From Arenicola marina (Eukaryota > Annelida > Polychaeta > Arenicolidae), in assembly GCA_964019135.1 (NCBI GenBank), contig OZ025248.1, positions 43,765,670-43,829,669 on the forward strand: a DNA stretch of 64,000 bases, written 5' to 3'. The stretch's first letter is position 1; each line of letters begins with the position of its first letter. The translations under genes and the position numbers were made by a program. The notes below the pieces were generated by a model, which searched no databases, was not told the DNA's origin, and saw only the letters and a program-made list of their open reading frames with translations. Below, piece after piece: positions 1-11,935 of the stretch.

Positions 1-123
1 GGTTGGACACCCGCTTTAATGATTACGGGTGGGCCAGGTAATTTGTTATACGAACATGTCATGATATATACCTATCGAGAGGAAATCGCCCGTATTCGCC
101 CCCCCCCCCCTCCCAATCACAGT

Positions 124-365
124 CACACCGCACCGCGCCGACACCGCGCCGGCACCACGCCGGCACCGCGCCGGCACCGCGCAGACACCGCGCAGACACC
201 GCGCAGACACCGCGCCGAGACCCCGACGGCACCGCGACGGCACCGCGACGGCACCGCGACGGCACCGCGACGGCATCGCGCCGACACCGCGCCGACGCTG
301 CGCCGACACCGCGCCGACACCGCGCCGATACCGCGCCGACGCCGCGCCGATACCGCGCCGACACC
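124..365. repeat. GC-rich 11-bp minisatellite
   Basis: About 22 copies of an 11-bp unit of the form GACACCGCGCC, with variants GGCACCGCGAC and GCAGACACCGC. Because 11 is not a multiple of 3, every frame on both strands stays open, which produces several spurious 80-120 residue frames of Arg/Ala/Pro-rich protein. No gene is called here. Confidence 0.92.
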
Positions 366-960
366 GTGGTTATGCAACTTGTAGCACGTGAGATAATACT
401 GCGTCTAGGGTACTACACGTGGTTATACAACTTGTAGCACGTGTGATAATACTGCGTCTAGGGTACAACACGTGGCTATACAACTTGTAGCACGTGTGAT
501 AATACTGCGTGTAGGGTATTACACGTGGCTATACAACTTGTAGCACGTGTGATAATACTGCGTCTAGGGTACAACACGTGGCTATACAACTTGTAGCACA
601 TGTGATAATACTGCGTCTAGGGTACTACACGTGGCTGTACAACTTGTAGCACATTAGATAATACTGCGTCTAGGGTATTACATGTGGTTATACAACTTGC
701 AGCTCATGTGGTAATGTCTGGGCCCAGGGTATTCCACGTGGTCATACTCCATGTAGCACATGTGATAAAGTCAGGGTCCAGGGTATAACACGTGGTTATG
801 CAACTTGTAGCACGTGTGATAATAATGCGTCTAGTGTACTATACGGGGTTATACCCCTTGTAAGGGTACTACACCTGGTTATACCTTTCGCAGAACGTGT
901 GATAATGTCTGGATCCAGGGTATTTGCTACACGTGCTTGTTACACGATTTTATTCCCCTT
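366..960. repeat. 53-bp tandem satellite
   Basis: Units start at 366, 419, 472, 525, 578, 631 and 684 with an exact 53-bp period, then degrade to about 950. Each carries GTGGTTATACAACTTGTAGC followed by CACGTGTGATAATACTGCG. Most units contain the palindrome CACGTG, often twice. The GC-rich minisatellite abuts it directly. Confidence 0.9.
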
Positions 961-1932
961 GTGTCACATGTGCTAATGTTTGGGTCATGGACACTAAATG
1001 CGATGACTCTTATCAGCGATTAGGCTGCGTGTGACACGTGTAATAAAAACGTGTGTGACTTTCGGTATCCATTGGAATTATTGGGAGGATTTGGCGGCCC
1101 CGTAAAAAAGGGTAGGCGCGTTTGTGGGAATTGGAAGCGTCCAACACGATGAAGTAGTCCAAAAGACTAGTAAGTAATGATCAAGACCAAATGCAGCAAC
1201 CTCTGCCGGTCACAGATAGACTTAAAGCGGGGGTCCAACCGAATCTAATCGCGATCTGCACCGAAACTTTACATCTTAAAATTAATTTGGCGAGTGTTAG
1301 CGCTTCGCTTCGGCCGAGGAGGAAAAAATTAAGCCAACCCGCCCCCATCAATGTCGAGCAGCGCGCCATTTTGCCGAAACAAGTTACGTATATTGTAAGC
1401 CTTCCATGTGGTGCCACCTTACGTTAGAACTGGAACTTATCTCGCGGAGGCAACTCTTCACAGTAAAACGCGTGAAACGAGAGATCTGGGCCGCGATTTA
1501 CAGATGAATTGCGGCAGTTCCAAGCTGCGCCATAGCCCATGGTCTTAGTGTTTCATGGGAAAATAGCATCCAAACATATTGATCTATCTCTTGCAGCGAT
1601 TGTCTCCGTATGAAAGCCATGATTGGAGTTAGATTCGCAGCTATTTATTTTTGCAATCACCACGCGCTCTTGTTTTGCTCACACAGCAGGCGTTATTTCC
1701 GGTTTGAGTATAATTAGACTATCGCCTCCTGATTGGTCAATCGCGAACACACCTCCGAAAAGGGCTTTAAGCGCCTGGTTAAGCGGCGAAATCGTGGCTG
1801 GCGGTCACTTCTAAATTTTATTGTGAGCTACAGACAGGACGGAAAAATTTGTAATGTGGACGATAGACACTTGGGTATTATATGAATCGGTAAAGCAGGG
1901 TTAGAGGCCAGGCTGGCGGCTTCCTTTAAGCC
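961..1932. other. intergenic, nothing recognised
   Basis: Mixed-composition DNA. A 78-codon frame at 1191-1427 is matched by one of equal length antisense, so neither is supported. No repeats or RNA genes were seen. Confidence 0.5.
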
Positions 1933-2198
1933 CTGTTCAGACGACACGATTTTAGCCATAGGTCACGCCTATGGGTCATGACCTATAGGAAACCTTACCG
2001 TCTGGACAGGCGATGGGACAAAGCATTGGCTATTTGATGACCCATACATTTTGAACATGCTCTATTCTCTAGGTCAAACCTATAGGTCATACAATCTCTG
2101 GGCAATCAGTGCATGTCTTTCTGTCACGTGATGGAAACGGACTCACGTGATTCGGTGATACGGATATGACCTATGAGATAATCGTACCGTGTGGACAG
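1933..2198. mobile_element. small inverted-repeat (MITE-like) element
   Basis: The ends are imperfect inverted repeats: CTGTTCAGACGACACGATT at 1933-1951 against the reverse complement of 2180-2198, with about 14 of 19 positions matching. CATAGGTCA / TGACCTATG motifs recur inside (around 1968, 1990, 2083 and 2165), making the whole 266 bp foldback-like. No coding capacity. Confidence 0.5.
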
Positions 2199-2785
2199 TG
2201 AATCCCACAGGAAAAACCTGAGGAACAGACGTATACAAAACCGCTACAGTTTTGGACGGGGCTTTATTCTAGGACTGTCGGAATACTTGGAGCAATTAAA
2301 TGGCTGCAAATCCATCGTCTTACGCAGACGGACGGATGTCATCCAACACATGTGATAATGTATTGGCCGGTACTACTACTACCGTTTTTTTTCTTGCAGC
2401 GAGTGATGCCCGGGTATTTCTTTGTTCTGATGCGACAATATCTTAGAGTCGACGGGGTCCTCATCCGAATAAACGACACACGGTTATTTCACGAGGTCAG
2501 CTACTGGGCTATAATTGTATAATAATTGTATAATTATATATAATTTATGGCTGTCGCATAAAAGATATATTTTTTTGGTTCCCGATAGTAAGAGTATTGC
2601 GTCGCCTAGACGTATAACAGCAATGTGATTACTGTTGATATTATTAAGGTTCGTAATGTTGGCATTCGGTTTGATTCAAGATGCATCATTATTTTCCTTC
2701 AGGCGGAAAACGACTTTATCCTGCGAGAATATTCGTGTAGAGAAAGAGCCACATCCGATATACAGGTAGACGCGTGGGCCGCTTT
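2199..2785. other. intergenic, AT-rich patch
   Basis: Contains an AT-rich run near 2515-2550 of TAATTGTATAA repeats. No gene is supported. Confidence 0.5.
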
Positions 2786-2917
2786 CAGGGTCGGATCCAG
2801 ATATACTGGATAGGCGGGGGGGGGGGCGGTTTCGGTTTTCATATGTTAAATGGTATAAATGTCGGCCCTAACAGGGGGACCGGGGCCGGGTCCCCCCCCC
2901 CCCTGGATCCGCCCCTG
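2786..2917. mobile_element. hAT-like MITE, 132 bp
   Basis: Begins CAGGGTCGGATCCAG and ends CTGGATCCGCCCCTG, a nearly perfect terminal inverted repeat of the type seen in hAT non-autonomous elements. The 8-bp flanks GCCGCTTT (2778-2785) and ACGCTATT (2918-2925) resemble a degraded 8-bp target duplication. The interior is G-runs followed by C-runs. A single related end (GTGGCGGATCCAGG) lies near 7680. Confidence 0.6.
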
Positions 2918-3125
2918 ACGCTATTGTAAATACTATCATATTCTTAGTGTTCATTATATTTTAATTGACTAACAGAAAATCCAGCACCATCAGGTTTACT
3001 GAAACTACCATCAAGAGATAATGGTCGAAAAGAACGAAGTTCTGCCAGAATAGGAACTTATATAATTAATTATTGTTTTAGCCACGCCTTCTGACGGATG
3101 TCTTTGTTTGGATTCCTTTGTGCAG

Positions 3126-3293
3126 ATATCACCCCACCTTCTTACGGATGCGAACGAAGTCATTGATTACTTAGTTCTTAAGAAGTCAGTAACAGAGAAG
3201 CTTCGATTCCCTTCCTCCGTCGCCGATGCCTCTGCCAACATGTCTAACACATCCGTGACGTCATCATCGGGAGCCACGGGACTACCCACGTGA
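3126..3293 (+). CDS. weak candidate terminal exon
   Basis: A 55-codon open stretch follows an acceptor-like TTTGTGCAG (ending 3125) and closes at TGA 3291-3293. It reads I-S-P-H-L-L-T-D-A-N-E-V-I-D-Y and ends in a Ser/Thr-rich tail. The composition looks like real protein, but there is no partner exon, no recognised domain and no duplicate copy in the window. It could equally be a chance frame. Confidence 0.2.
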   Translation: MSPHLLTDANEVIDYLVLKKSVTEKLRFPSSVADASANMSNTSVTSSSGATGLPT

Positions 3294-3985
3294 CTTGACC
3301 CATGACATTCAACGTGCTGTTGATACGTGAATACCGTTATTAATGTTTATTTTGGTAAGGGTGGCCATTTGTGCCATGATGACCATTAGGACGGGTTTGT
3401 GATCCTATGGTTATGTCATTGCTAATAGATGGATTTAGCATTGCTTCAGTTTTATAATGATGGTTAACAGAACGTTCATTGACCTGACAGTGAAGAGAAA
3501 TATTTCGTCTAAATTATGTTCGTAAAATAGCTGTAGCGTGGGATTTCGCAAGTTATTCCACTGGGCAAGTAGTTCATACTCGCACGTAGGCGTTAGGTAT
3601 AATAATAATCAGTTTATTGCCAAAAGAAAACACAAATTACATTCATTGAGTACATCTTTACAATACATTTATAGTGGCAAGAGCAGAAGCCAAAGGCTTA
3701 TTCGCTAGGTCGTTAGGTCGTTCGATAATTCAGCTAGAGTTGTTATGACCGTAGCAGGCCGTGGTACCGCTGGCTGAGTACTCTTTGGCAGGTACCGTAT
3801 TGGCACTGAGCTCTCACGTATCCGGACATCGTACGGAACGGATATTCTGTGTCTAATGATACAAAGAGAAGATCACCGTAAGGATCGTGAGGCTTGTAAT
3901 TGGTTTTAAGCCTTTTATTCCGCATGATGCGCTCCGTGAAAGACGTCTCGATTTAATATATAAAGTTCATTAACTTAAGCCAGCT
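3294..3985. other. intergenic; possible LINE 3' tail
   Basis: Near 3600-3680 a TTTATTGCC...ACAAATTACATTC stretch resembles the reversed 3' tail of a non-LTR retroelement. It is too short to classify. Nothing else was seen. Confidence 0.3.
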
Positions 3986-3989
3986 ATTT

Positions 3990-4060
3990 ATGTTTATATA
4001 GCTCAGTGGGTTAGCGCATTGAGCACTCTGGCCACCTGAGAACCTAACGGCACGTGGAGC
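3990..4060 (+). other. tRNA-like / SINE-head remnant
   Basis: TAGCTCAGTGGGTTAGCGCA at 3999-4018 is an excellent pol III A box with tRNA D-loop sequence. The expected GGTTCGAATCC B box is missing, and the flanking bases do not fold into an acceptor stem. A degenerate tRNA-derived SINE or tRNA fragment is more likely than a functional tRNA. Confidence 0.4.
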
Positions 4061-5858
4061 GAGTATATTTGAAAAGGGGGGATATTTTCCGCCGCATGCA
4101 ACGAGGGTCAACTCACATGGAAGCCATCCCCCTAATGTCGACTTTCCGCGTAAGCTAGGATCCCTGTGCTGTAATATGTCAGTCTATATACTATTGTTGG
4201 TAGTTATCATGTGATGATTCTATTTTTGATATTTCGAAGCGGTTTTGCCTACATTAAATGAGGCAAATTAAATTTATTGAAGTGACTTCCTTGGTACATA
4301 CCAGTTTTTCTGTAGTCGTTTGTCAGAAGATATGACCGTGGTGGGCTAATATCGCTTTCTCTTCCTTGTCATTGACCATATAGCCATAAGTATACAAGCT
4401 ACTCGGGGGTTCTTTGTACTGAATAATGGATAAGACGTAAGTGATCGCTGTGTAAGACGTGAATGCCATTCAATCACATGGTAGGAAGGCCACCCACCTT
4501 TTATTCGCGGGAGGCCTCGGGTAATGTGTATAACAATAAAAAGGAGAATTCATCATAAAATCACTCATCAGAGTTATATATCTCTTGCCTCTCTTATCCT
4601 AATGGCCGAGTTAAATCATTAAAACTCATATCTTGTCATACAGATAACGTAGAAATATCTGAAATTACCTTTGGTTTAATTACTAGTTAACATACAGCCC
4701 TTTAACGTAAGATATATATATACTGTACTGCCTAACTGTTATTAGGTTCTCACCGCACCCCCTTTTCCCGCCCCAACCCTGCTCCCTCCCGACCGCTTTA
4801 CGTCAAGCCTATAATTGATTGAAACCAGCGTATAAATCCGAAGTAAGAAAATTTAAACGGAAAACGCGTGTTGTAGTCCTTGGTCATTGAAACCTGGCCA
4901 TCCACATACACACAGTTGATACACGCCGATAGCTTACATAGTAACTACTGTTATTGGGTATAGACCCAGTAAAATGGTGGTCTCGGCAACAAGTGGTGCT
5001 ATTCCACACTTCGCAACATGCCGGACGGAATAGTTCCCCGAACAGATGGTCGTGCTGTATTTATTTCCTCCTTGTTCTTACACGAGCTCCATGTGTAAAA
5101 ACATGAAACGTAAATCGGTGATTGTTATGATAGCATGAATAATATGTAGTTGTGCAGGACTGTGCAGATAACAATGGACTATCGAGGTACCAAAACAATA
5201 AATGACGTGATATTTAAATATTAACCTTTGATATTTTTTTAAATACAATAAATTACTACAATTTTTTTTTAGCATCCACATTCATTACTCATTACATTCG
5301 TGAGGGGTAAGGCGAACTGAATAATTATCATTAATATGTCACGTTAGTGGGGTTCCCCTTTGTTGAAGCCTCAGATGGACTATCGGAGTCCTGATTGTTT
5401 AGACAGATGGGACTTAAAGTCGTGATCGATTGTAAGATGCACCGTTTTGGTAGAAATCATTTGAAAAATAATCTGGAAACCCGAACCCAATATATAATAT
5501 TCTGGGAACACCCATGTTTCAGTTGTACAATATTAGTATTGAGCGTCCGACCGGGAAAATTGGTTACATACCCAAGTTAGTTTTCGGTATACATATCTCG
5601 AAAATGTTTAACATTGGCTTTTATGGCCAAAAGGGAACTTCGTCCAATGCATAGAATGCACCATCTTGAAAGCGCACTTCAAGTTCAGGGTCAAAGGGGG
5701 AAGACACTGCCCTGCGCCACGGCCCGCGCCATGCTAACCTTGCTGCTAACACCACGGGTGGCGGCTCGTCATCAGCTAGAACTAACAGCATTACACAAAC
5801 TACATAACATTTAGTGAAGTTTGTGACCTGCCTTGTTTAAATAACGGTATAAAAATCT
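4061..5858. other. intergenic, nothing recognised
   Basis: AT-rich DNA with scattered short frames. No conserved protein motif, RNA gene or tandem repeat was recognised. Confidence 0.5.
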
Positions 5859-7545
5859 GTGGTGGAGTGCACCAACTGGGCGCAAGTTGATCGCAAGCGG
5901 GCGCCGAGCTTACGCCGGCGTAAATCCGCGCGAGGAATTTTACGCGGTGTGCACCAAGCGGACGTAGGGCGGGCGTTAGTCGCAAGTTGGTCGCACCGCT
6001 ACGCCTGCTAGGGGGTAGGCGTAAGCCTAGGGGGTGGGTGGTCGCAAGTATCAATAACGCAACCCAGGATGATGAAACTTCTAATTTTCGACTTTGAAAG
6101 GCATGAAGACAAACTGTCAGTCATAATTACTGGGTGAAATAGCATATGATGCACTTTGTTAACAAATGAGTGTACAACTGACCCACTCTCTGCCTTCGAC
6201 TCACTCCGCTAGGGCTCCATTATATCTCTGTTGTCGCCTACGTCCTGAATGCATTTTCACGCTCGCTCGCCAGGGCGGCGCTGCGCAGATTGATAGGAAA
6301 AATGCGTCGCGCATTTCTACAAATTTGTGCTGGAACCCAGCCTAAGAAAGATTTCGGTCACAATTATAATTTGTTCGAAAGGTTACAAGATTTGTTTTAT
6401 GTGTATTAAATACGCAGAGCTCGTTATTTTTATGTTTGTTGAAACTATAATGTTGCAGAAAATTACAGCTGATTTGACCGTTTTTTCAAGAATCTTGAAA
6501 TTTGCCCCCGGCCGACAGCAGCGGTAAAAGCTAGCTTGCGTAGCGCCACCGTGCGGGGAGCTTGCAACTGACCTGCGTCCCATGGGCTTTGCCAATGGTA
6601 ATCCACGAGCGAGTGAATCATGTTGCACGCTGGATGCCCAGCGCATTAACTGTTGTCTGTATCTTTATCAGCTTGTTTTTGTTGACCCACATCACAACCG
6701 GGATTGATGTTAGAACATCTTTCTTATCCTTACACACGTCCAGTAATGACCGAATTTCTGAGTCACTGAAGTTTTTCTTTCGTGCCCTTTAGTCTTGGTT
6801 CTAGCTTCAAAAGTGAGACTAAATAGAGATACGTGCGTTTATAACGGAGCCACTAGCTGCTATACACATTCCAGTGCCAAACTGACTTTGCACACGTGTA
6901 TATAACAAGTATAGGCTGTAAATTGCTTCCTTGTCTAAAGCGCTAAAATTGAGGGGATAAGGTTTCCTTCTTCCCTACGGCATGTTTCTCTGGTACGCGC
7001 CACGGCTTGTCCTTGACCTACGGGTCGCCACCCTTCACACGCCTCAATGTTAAGAGTTTGCGACAGAAAGGAATTGAAACTTGTGCAGGACACACACTAA
7101 TACATATCACAAAAAGCGGGAACAGCAAAGCGGAATGCTATACTAATGTGTTGTGCTTACTAATCGGCCGTATCATCACAATGACCCTATGTCTTGTTTA
7201 ATTAACTGAACACGGGAATATTACATCAACCTGTTTTGATAATTAAGGTATTTCGCAAGCATAGAAACAATCCACGTCCAACAACGATCCTTCGCATACT
7301 TGAATTTACATTTATAAGAGCTGTGAGCTGTAAGAAACGTCAATTTTCGAAATCCGCCATCGAAACATGGGGGAATTCCCCACATTTCATGGATGTACGT
7401 CGGACGTAACAACGCCCGCTCAACGCCGGCTTGGTGCACACGACCTAACATTCCTCACTACGTCCGACGTACGTCAGACGTAGATTTACGCCGGCGTAGT
7501 GGTTGCGCCGGCGTAAATCTGCGACCGTTTGGTGCACTCCACCAC
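5859..7545. mobile_element. 1.7-kb DNA transposon, non-autonomous
   Basis: The ends are perfect 17-bp inverted repeats: GTGGTGGAGTGCACCAA at 5859-5875 and its complement at 7529-7545. Inside each end are GC-rich subterminal motifs such as TTACGCCGGCGTAAAT (left near 5912, right near 7484 and 7505). CTG may be a 3-bp target duplication if the end is set one base inward. No transposase frame is present; the 60-87 codon frames inside are not recognisable. The superfamily is undetermined. Confidence 0.65.
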
Positions 7546-8234
7546 TGGCTAAAACAAACAGTTAGGCCTAATACGCTATACCGACGACCTATACGATCCA
7601 CACCAAGTAAAACGCATAACGCGAAAATTTGCTTTACGATTCTTGGCAACTCCACTAGGAGCCGTTTTATTAAACCTGTGGCGGATCCAGGGTGGGGGTG
7701 GGGGAAGGGGTTCCGAGGAGCCGGTGACCACCAGAAGGAAGACTCAGTACAAAGGCCTCTTTCAGTCATTCGCTTTTTTTTTAATACCTGAGAAGTTATG
7801 CATTGAATAATTAAATATCAGAAAAGACGATGGAAAGATATTGTCTAACGTTAGTTTCTTAAGTTCTCATTTATGCTAAGGCTGTTAATAATTCATTCCC
7901 CTTCATCGGATATTTCATAGTTTCAACACATAGGGCCTACTGATAAGATACAGGCCAGCGCATTACCCGACTATTTAATGAACGACATTTGCAGGATCAG
8001 CTCTTTACTAACAAGAATTTGTAACAAGTAGCAAGTGACACGGATGTGCCTTGACTTATTTGTGTATTCATTTAATTTTTCTCTCGCTTGGGTGTAGATC
8101 GTCGGTTAAGTTAGTTTAACTGTTATATTGATATTTCTATATTGTTACTTAATTGAAGACAAGGACAGGCCACAGACACAATAACTTCATTAAATGTTAT
8201 ACAACTATAGATACATATAATGTCAAATATGTAT
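7546..8234. other. intergenic with one hAT-like end
   Basis: GTGGCGGATCCAGGGTGGG near 7680 resembles one end of the small hAT-like element at 2786, without a partner end. The rest is featureless. Confidence 0.4.
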
Positions 8235-8520
8235 GTTTATTTCCATACAACTTAGGCCATGGGCCCATGGTACAACACATTTACACATTACTTGGTAACA
8301 GTGCACAGTCATCCGTAATCTTAAAACAGTGATACGTGTATGCTGCCAAGTTACATAGCGTCTTGGCATTCGTAGTATTCATTATTGTGTGGAAGTTAGC
8401 TTTCGTAACATATTTGTCAGGAATACAAATTTCATACTTTGTTCGTATATCACAAAATTGCGGACACTCTATGAAAAGTGAAGCTCATCTCCTAGCACCT
8501 TTACATTCTGATTAAGACAA
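8235..8520 (-). pseudogene. non-LTR retrotransposon (LINE) 3' fragment
   Basis: On the minus strand an open stretch ending at the stop in 8281-8283 reads I-E-C-P-Q-F-C-D-I-R, then F-H-T-I-M-N and L-A-A-Y-V-Y. This matches the post-RT tail pattern of CR1/L2-like LINEs (E-C-P-x-Y-x-x-x-R, then a short helix ending the protein). A 3' UTR ending in AATAAACATA (reversed near 8240) follows. The element is heavily 5'-truncated. Confidence 0.5.
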
Positions 8521-8697
8521 TTATACCTATTTATAAGCGACTACGAGCCGCAACCCGCCGTGTTTGCAGCGCGGTTAGTATGGGCCGTCGATCTCCCGTT
8601 ACGCTGGCGCCATAGTCCATCTGCCCAACGTCAAATTTAACCATGATGGAAGTGTCAATGTTAACTCATTGTTGCCAATATAACATTACTCCAAAAC

Positions 8698-9037
8698 GAT
8701 TTAACAGCTTAGCTAAACTGTATGGCCTGCATTGATCTGGATTAGAATCTACATGGAAATAGCTGTATTTAACAGCGTAGCTAAACTGTATGGTCTGCAT
8801 TGATCTGGATTAGAATCTACATGGACATAGCTATATTTAACAGCGTAGCTAAACTGTATGGCCTGCATTGATATCGATTAGAATATACATGGACATAGCT
8901 GTATTCACCAGCGTAGCTATTATGTATGGCCTGCATTGATCTGGATTAGAATCTACATGGACATAGCTGTATTTAACAGCATATCTAAACTGTATGGCCT
9001 GCATGGATCTGGATTACAATCTACATGGACATAACTG
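8698..9037. repeat. 68-bp tandem repeat, 5 copies
   Basis: Five units of 68 bp, each containing ATTTAACAGCGTAGCTAAAC, CTGTATGGCCTGCATTGATC and a tail CTACATGGACATAGCTGT. Copies differ by a few substitutions. Confidence 0.9.
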
Positions 9038-9800
9038 TATTTTTTCTTGCCAATGATCTGCCCGTCGATGAAGCCACACGACTCGAGACTCAGTGAGTTT
9101 ATTCAGCCCCATCCCCCCGCCCCTCACCCCACCCCCACCAAAATACGCGGGCGGGGGTTTGTTTTCACAAGCTTCAACTTTTGTCAGTCGGTTTTTTCGA
9201 TTTATAGAGCCTGTAAGAACATACACAATTAACTTTTGTTACAAATTCGTTTCTGCTTATCAGGCGCATTTTGTTGTCACAGAGGTTGATTTCACGCAAC
9301 ATAAAACACATGACGTGACATAAAATAATAATGTGACAAACGAAACACAAAAAATAATTATTATTACAGCTGCTTATAGAATCTATGACTGTAATATTTT
9401 GTCCCCAAGTTCTTGTCACATTGTCTGATCTTGCTAATGAAGACATTTTTTTTTCTCCACATCTTGAACTTTTACCTTTGTTGAAGATTTTTTAAATGTG
9501 AGCCTATATTATAGTAAACTTACACGTTGAGGATAAAAAACGTGTTTGTAATTTTGTTGGGAGTTTCTGCTGAACATTGATAAATGGTAAAATTGCTCTT
9601 ACAGCAATTTTCGTCTACATTATGTAAAATTCGAAAGTGTGGAAAAACATTTTGGACAAATTGTCTGACCATGTGAATGTTAACTCCTTAAGAGAAACAC
9701 TTTCCCACACGAGTTGCACCAATTTGGCTAAGAAAGTGTATTGCATGCAATATATGTGTACGTATAAGCTAAGAATGTAAATACATAATTTCCAGTAAAA
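9038..9800. other. intergenic, nothing recognised
   Basis: A pyrimidine-rich C-run stretch at 9105-9160, then AT-rich sequence. No gene is supported. Confidence 0.5.
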
Positions 9801-10020
9801 AGAGATATTGCTGAAGGAGTAACTTTAATTGCTATACAACCAAGTTCAACATAACCATAACAACCCGATGATGCAAACCAAAGTTTCAACAAGTTCGAAG
9901 ATGTTGAGAAAGAGATATTGCTGAAGGAGTAACTTTAATTGCTATACAACCAAGTTCAGCATAACCATAACAACCCCATGATGCAAACCAAAGTTTCAAC
10001 AAGTTCGAAGATGTTGAAGG
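9801..10020. repeat. 110-bp direct duplication
   Basis: Two nearly identical copies in tandem. AGAGATATTGCTGAAGGAGT starts at 9801 and again at 9911. Only a few bases differ, so the duplication is recent. Confidence 0.92.
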
Positions 10021-10714
10021 AAACTTGTTGAGCTTTAAAGTTTTCGTTGAGAATAAAAACAACGAACTACCAAAATGTTAGCATATTTAAGTTGAAGGAT
10101 TGCGTAAACTTGTTGTAAAAGAAAAAGCGCTCCTGGAGCGCGTTTTTCACAGGATAACATACAAGTCATATGATCAAGCTTGGAAATAATGACAACAATG
10201 TCGGTGATGTCCCTAATTCCATAACCATCGTAATATATATAGCCGTATACTTAATTACCTGTACGAATCTGACAAAACTATCATTAACAGCATGCGCTAT
10301 TATTTTCCACAGTATCTAGTTTTATTTTCCATCCAAAGAACAACATTTTAAAAGTGAAATTTACTGTATTAATTAACAGCTTTAACTATAGTTAATCTAA
10401 ATCGCATTCCATAATTTCATGGTATTTTCAGTATTTATAAAATCTTAGCATGACAATGGTTCAAGTGTCACCAAGGTATCCATGATGTCACAGAAGGATC
10501 CCCTGGCAACGGTTCTTATAGTCGTCAGTTTCATGGGGCACAGTGCTCTACTCATCATTCGTCTCAACATGTGATGAGATGTCTTTTTCTTCTCGCAGTC
10601 GCTCTAAGTGTCATGCTGCAAAATACGGATACCAAAATGCTATTTGCGATTCGTTCCGAAAAACAACGTCATGGTGGTTAGTATGAAGTTACATATGTGC
10701 ATATGGACATAAAG
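10021..10714. other. intergenic with a small hairpin
   Basis: Around 10122-10147 AAAAAGCGCTCC is followed by TGGAGCGCGTTTTT, an almost perfect stem. It lies in AT-rich sequence otherwise without features. Confidence 0.45.
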
Positions 10715-11165
10715 GGAACGTGTGTATTTTGTTGTTATTGTTGGCACGACCAATGTGTGAAAAATACACCTATATTAGACGTAAGCAACTTAAAGTTGAT
10801 ATATGTTTTAATTAAAGCAATATATTCCGTAATTTTTTGTATTACCCACCTCTTCCCCATTTCAAATAAGTATATTCCGTCTTGAATTTGAATTCTGAAA
10901 GCATGTGGGCTATCCGGAGAGAAGCATTTTGGTCAACGGAGCAGAAGTTGGTGGCCGGCTTTATATCCCTGCGCGCCTGTTCGCAGTTCGCCATTTTGTG
11001 TGTGATGTCGACCGCGGCTCGCTAGGACGTCCGCGCGCGATAAAAATAAACCGCGGAGTTTTATGTTGAAATTGTTGTTTTACAGACTCTCAGAGATCTA
11101 AAACATATATGCATCATAATTTTGAGATACTTTTAGTCTTGATTCTAACATGTAAACAATCTAAG

Positions 11166-11174
11166 ATGGCGCAT
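11166..11174 (+). CDS. candidate first coding exon (Met-Ala-His)
   Basis: AAGATGGCGCAT is followed at once by the strong donor GTAAGTA (from 11175). The same arrangement is kept in block D at 61820-61828, although the surrounding DNA has diverged clearly. Upstream (10960-11060) lies a CpG-rich segment with GCCATTTTG and GTCCGCGCGCG, promoter-like. AAGATGGCG also fits the YY1 consensus known to overlap start codons in animal promoters. The split point is phase 0, matching the exon at 11503. No downstream gene was identified. Confidence 0.4.
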
Positions 11175-11502
11175 GTAAGTATATTGCTTTAAGGGGTGCC
11201 GCTTCAAATGAAAGAGAACATATCGTTTTAAGACGGTAGTCACATTCATATTATCATAGATCTATCTGATTTGTACGAATGATTTAATAGATTTACGCCT
11301 TGCCCAGGTTTCTGATCCGTAATTTGTTGCCATGCAACGTTATTGTGACGTCATATTAATGATTGCGTATTTGACCATCTCGGGCACAGGATTTTCGCAG
11401 CTTTGGGCGGTGAGGCCAGATACGCGATGTACGTGTTTTATCCAAGCAGTTGTTATTTGTTTCCGTTTGTAATATACTCTGATTGCATGGTTATCTATTT
11501 AG

Positions 11503-11580
11503 ATGGATTCGACAATTGTTGTACCTGACAAGGCAAACGAAGGCCAGTGGCAGCTGCAGGCGACCAGTGAAAAAACTGAG
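11503..11580 (+). CDS. candidate 78-bp phase-0 exon
   Basis: Exactly 26 codons lie between acceptor TTATCTATTTAG and donor GTAAGATTT. It begins M-D-S-T-I-V-V-P-D-K-A-N-E-G and ends in S-E-K-T-E. Block B repeats it at 47045-47122 with identical length, both splice sites and one amino-acid change. It could join the ATGGCGCAT exon at 11166 in frame. The protein family is not recognised, and later exons were not found between here and the IDS gene on the opposite strand. Confidence 0.45.
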
Positions 11581-11794
11581 GTAAGATTTAGATAATGTTA
11601 ATGATATACAAAAAGCAAAATGCAATAAAATTAACCGGTGTGCTACTTTGGGCTAGACTGCTGCACAAAAAACGAACCGTGATTTAATTTTATTCTACTT
11701 TCACGTCTCGGCCATTGCCATTCGAGAGTATTAGAGAGACCCTGTGGATCTCAAGGGGTGGGATGTGTTGGGGAGTGTTTGCTGCGTAAATACT

Positions 11795-11935
11795 GCAGGA
11801 AGATATTCCGGTGGGGACTTACCGGGGGAGAGTTGTCCGGGGGAGACTTGTCCTAGGAGGGAATTGTCCGGGGAGGGGGGCGGGGGAAAATTGTCGGTGG
11901 GGGGTGGGGGGGAGTTGCCCTGGGGGAGATTTCTT
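11795..11935 (+). repeat. G-rich degenerate repeat (G-quadruplex candidate)
   Basis: An imperfect repeat of about 18 bp of the form GGGGGAGANTTGTCC, with runs of 3-7 G. Block B keeps it at 47345-47485. The plus strand has many more than the four G-runs needed for a quadruplex. Confidence 0.6.

Noticed and set aside
19..384. Frames of 84-121 codons on both strands at the left edge
   Set aside because: All are translations of an 11-bp repeat open in every phase; no start context, no conservation.
3990..4060. Functional tRNA gene
   Set aside because: Good A box but no B box and no acceptor stem.
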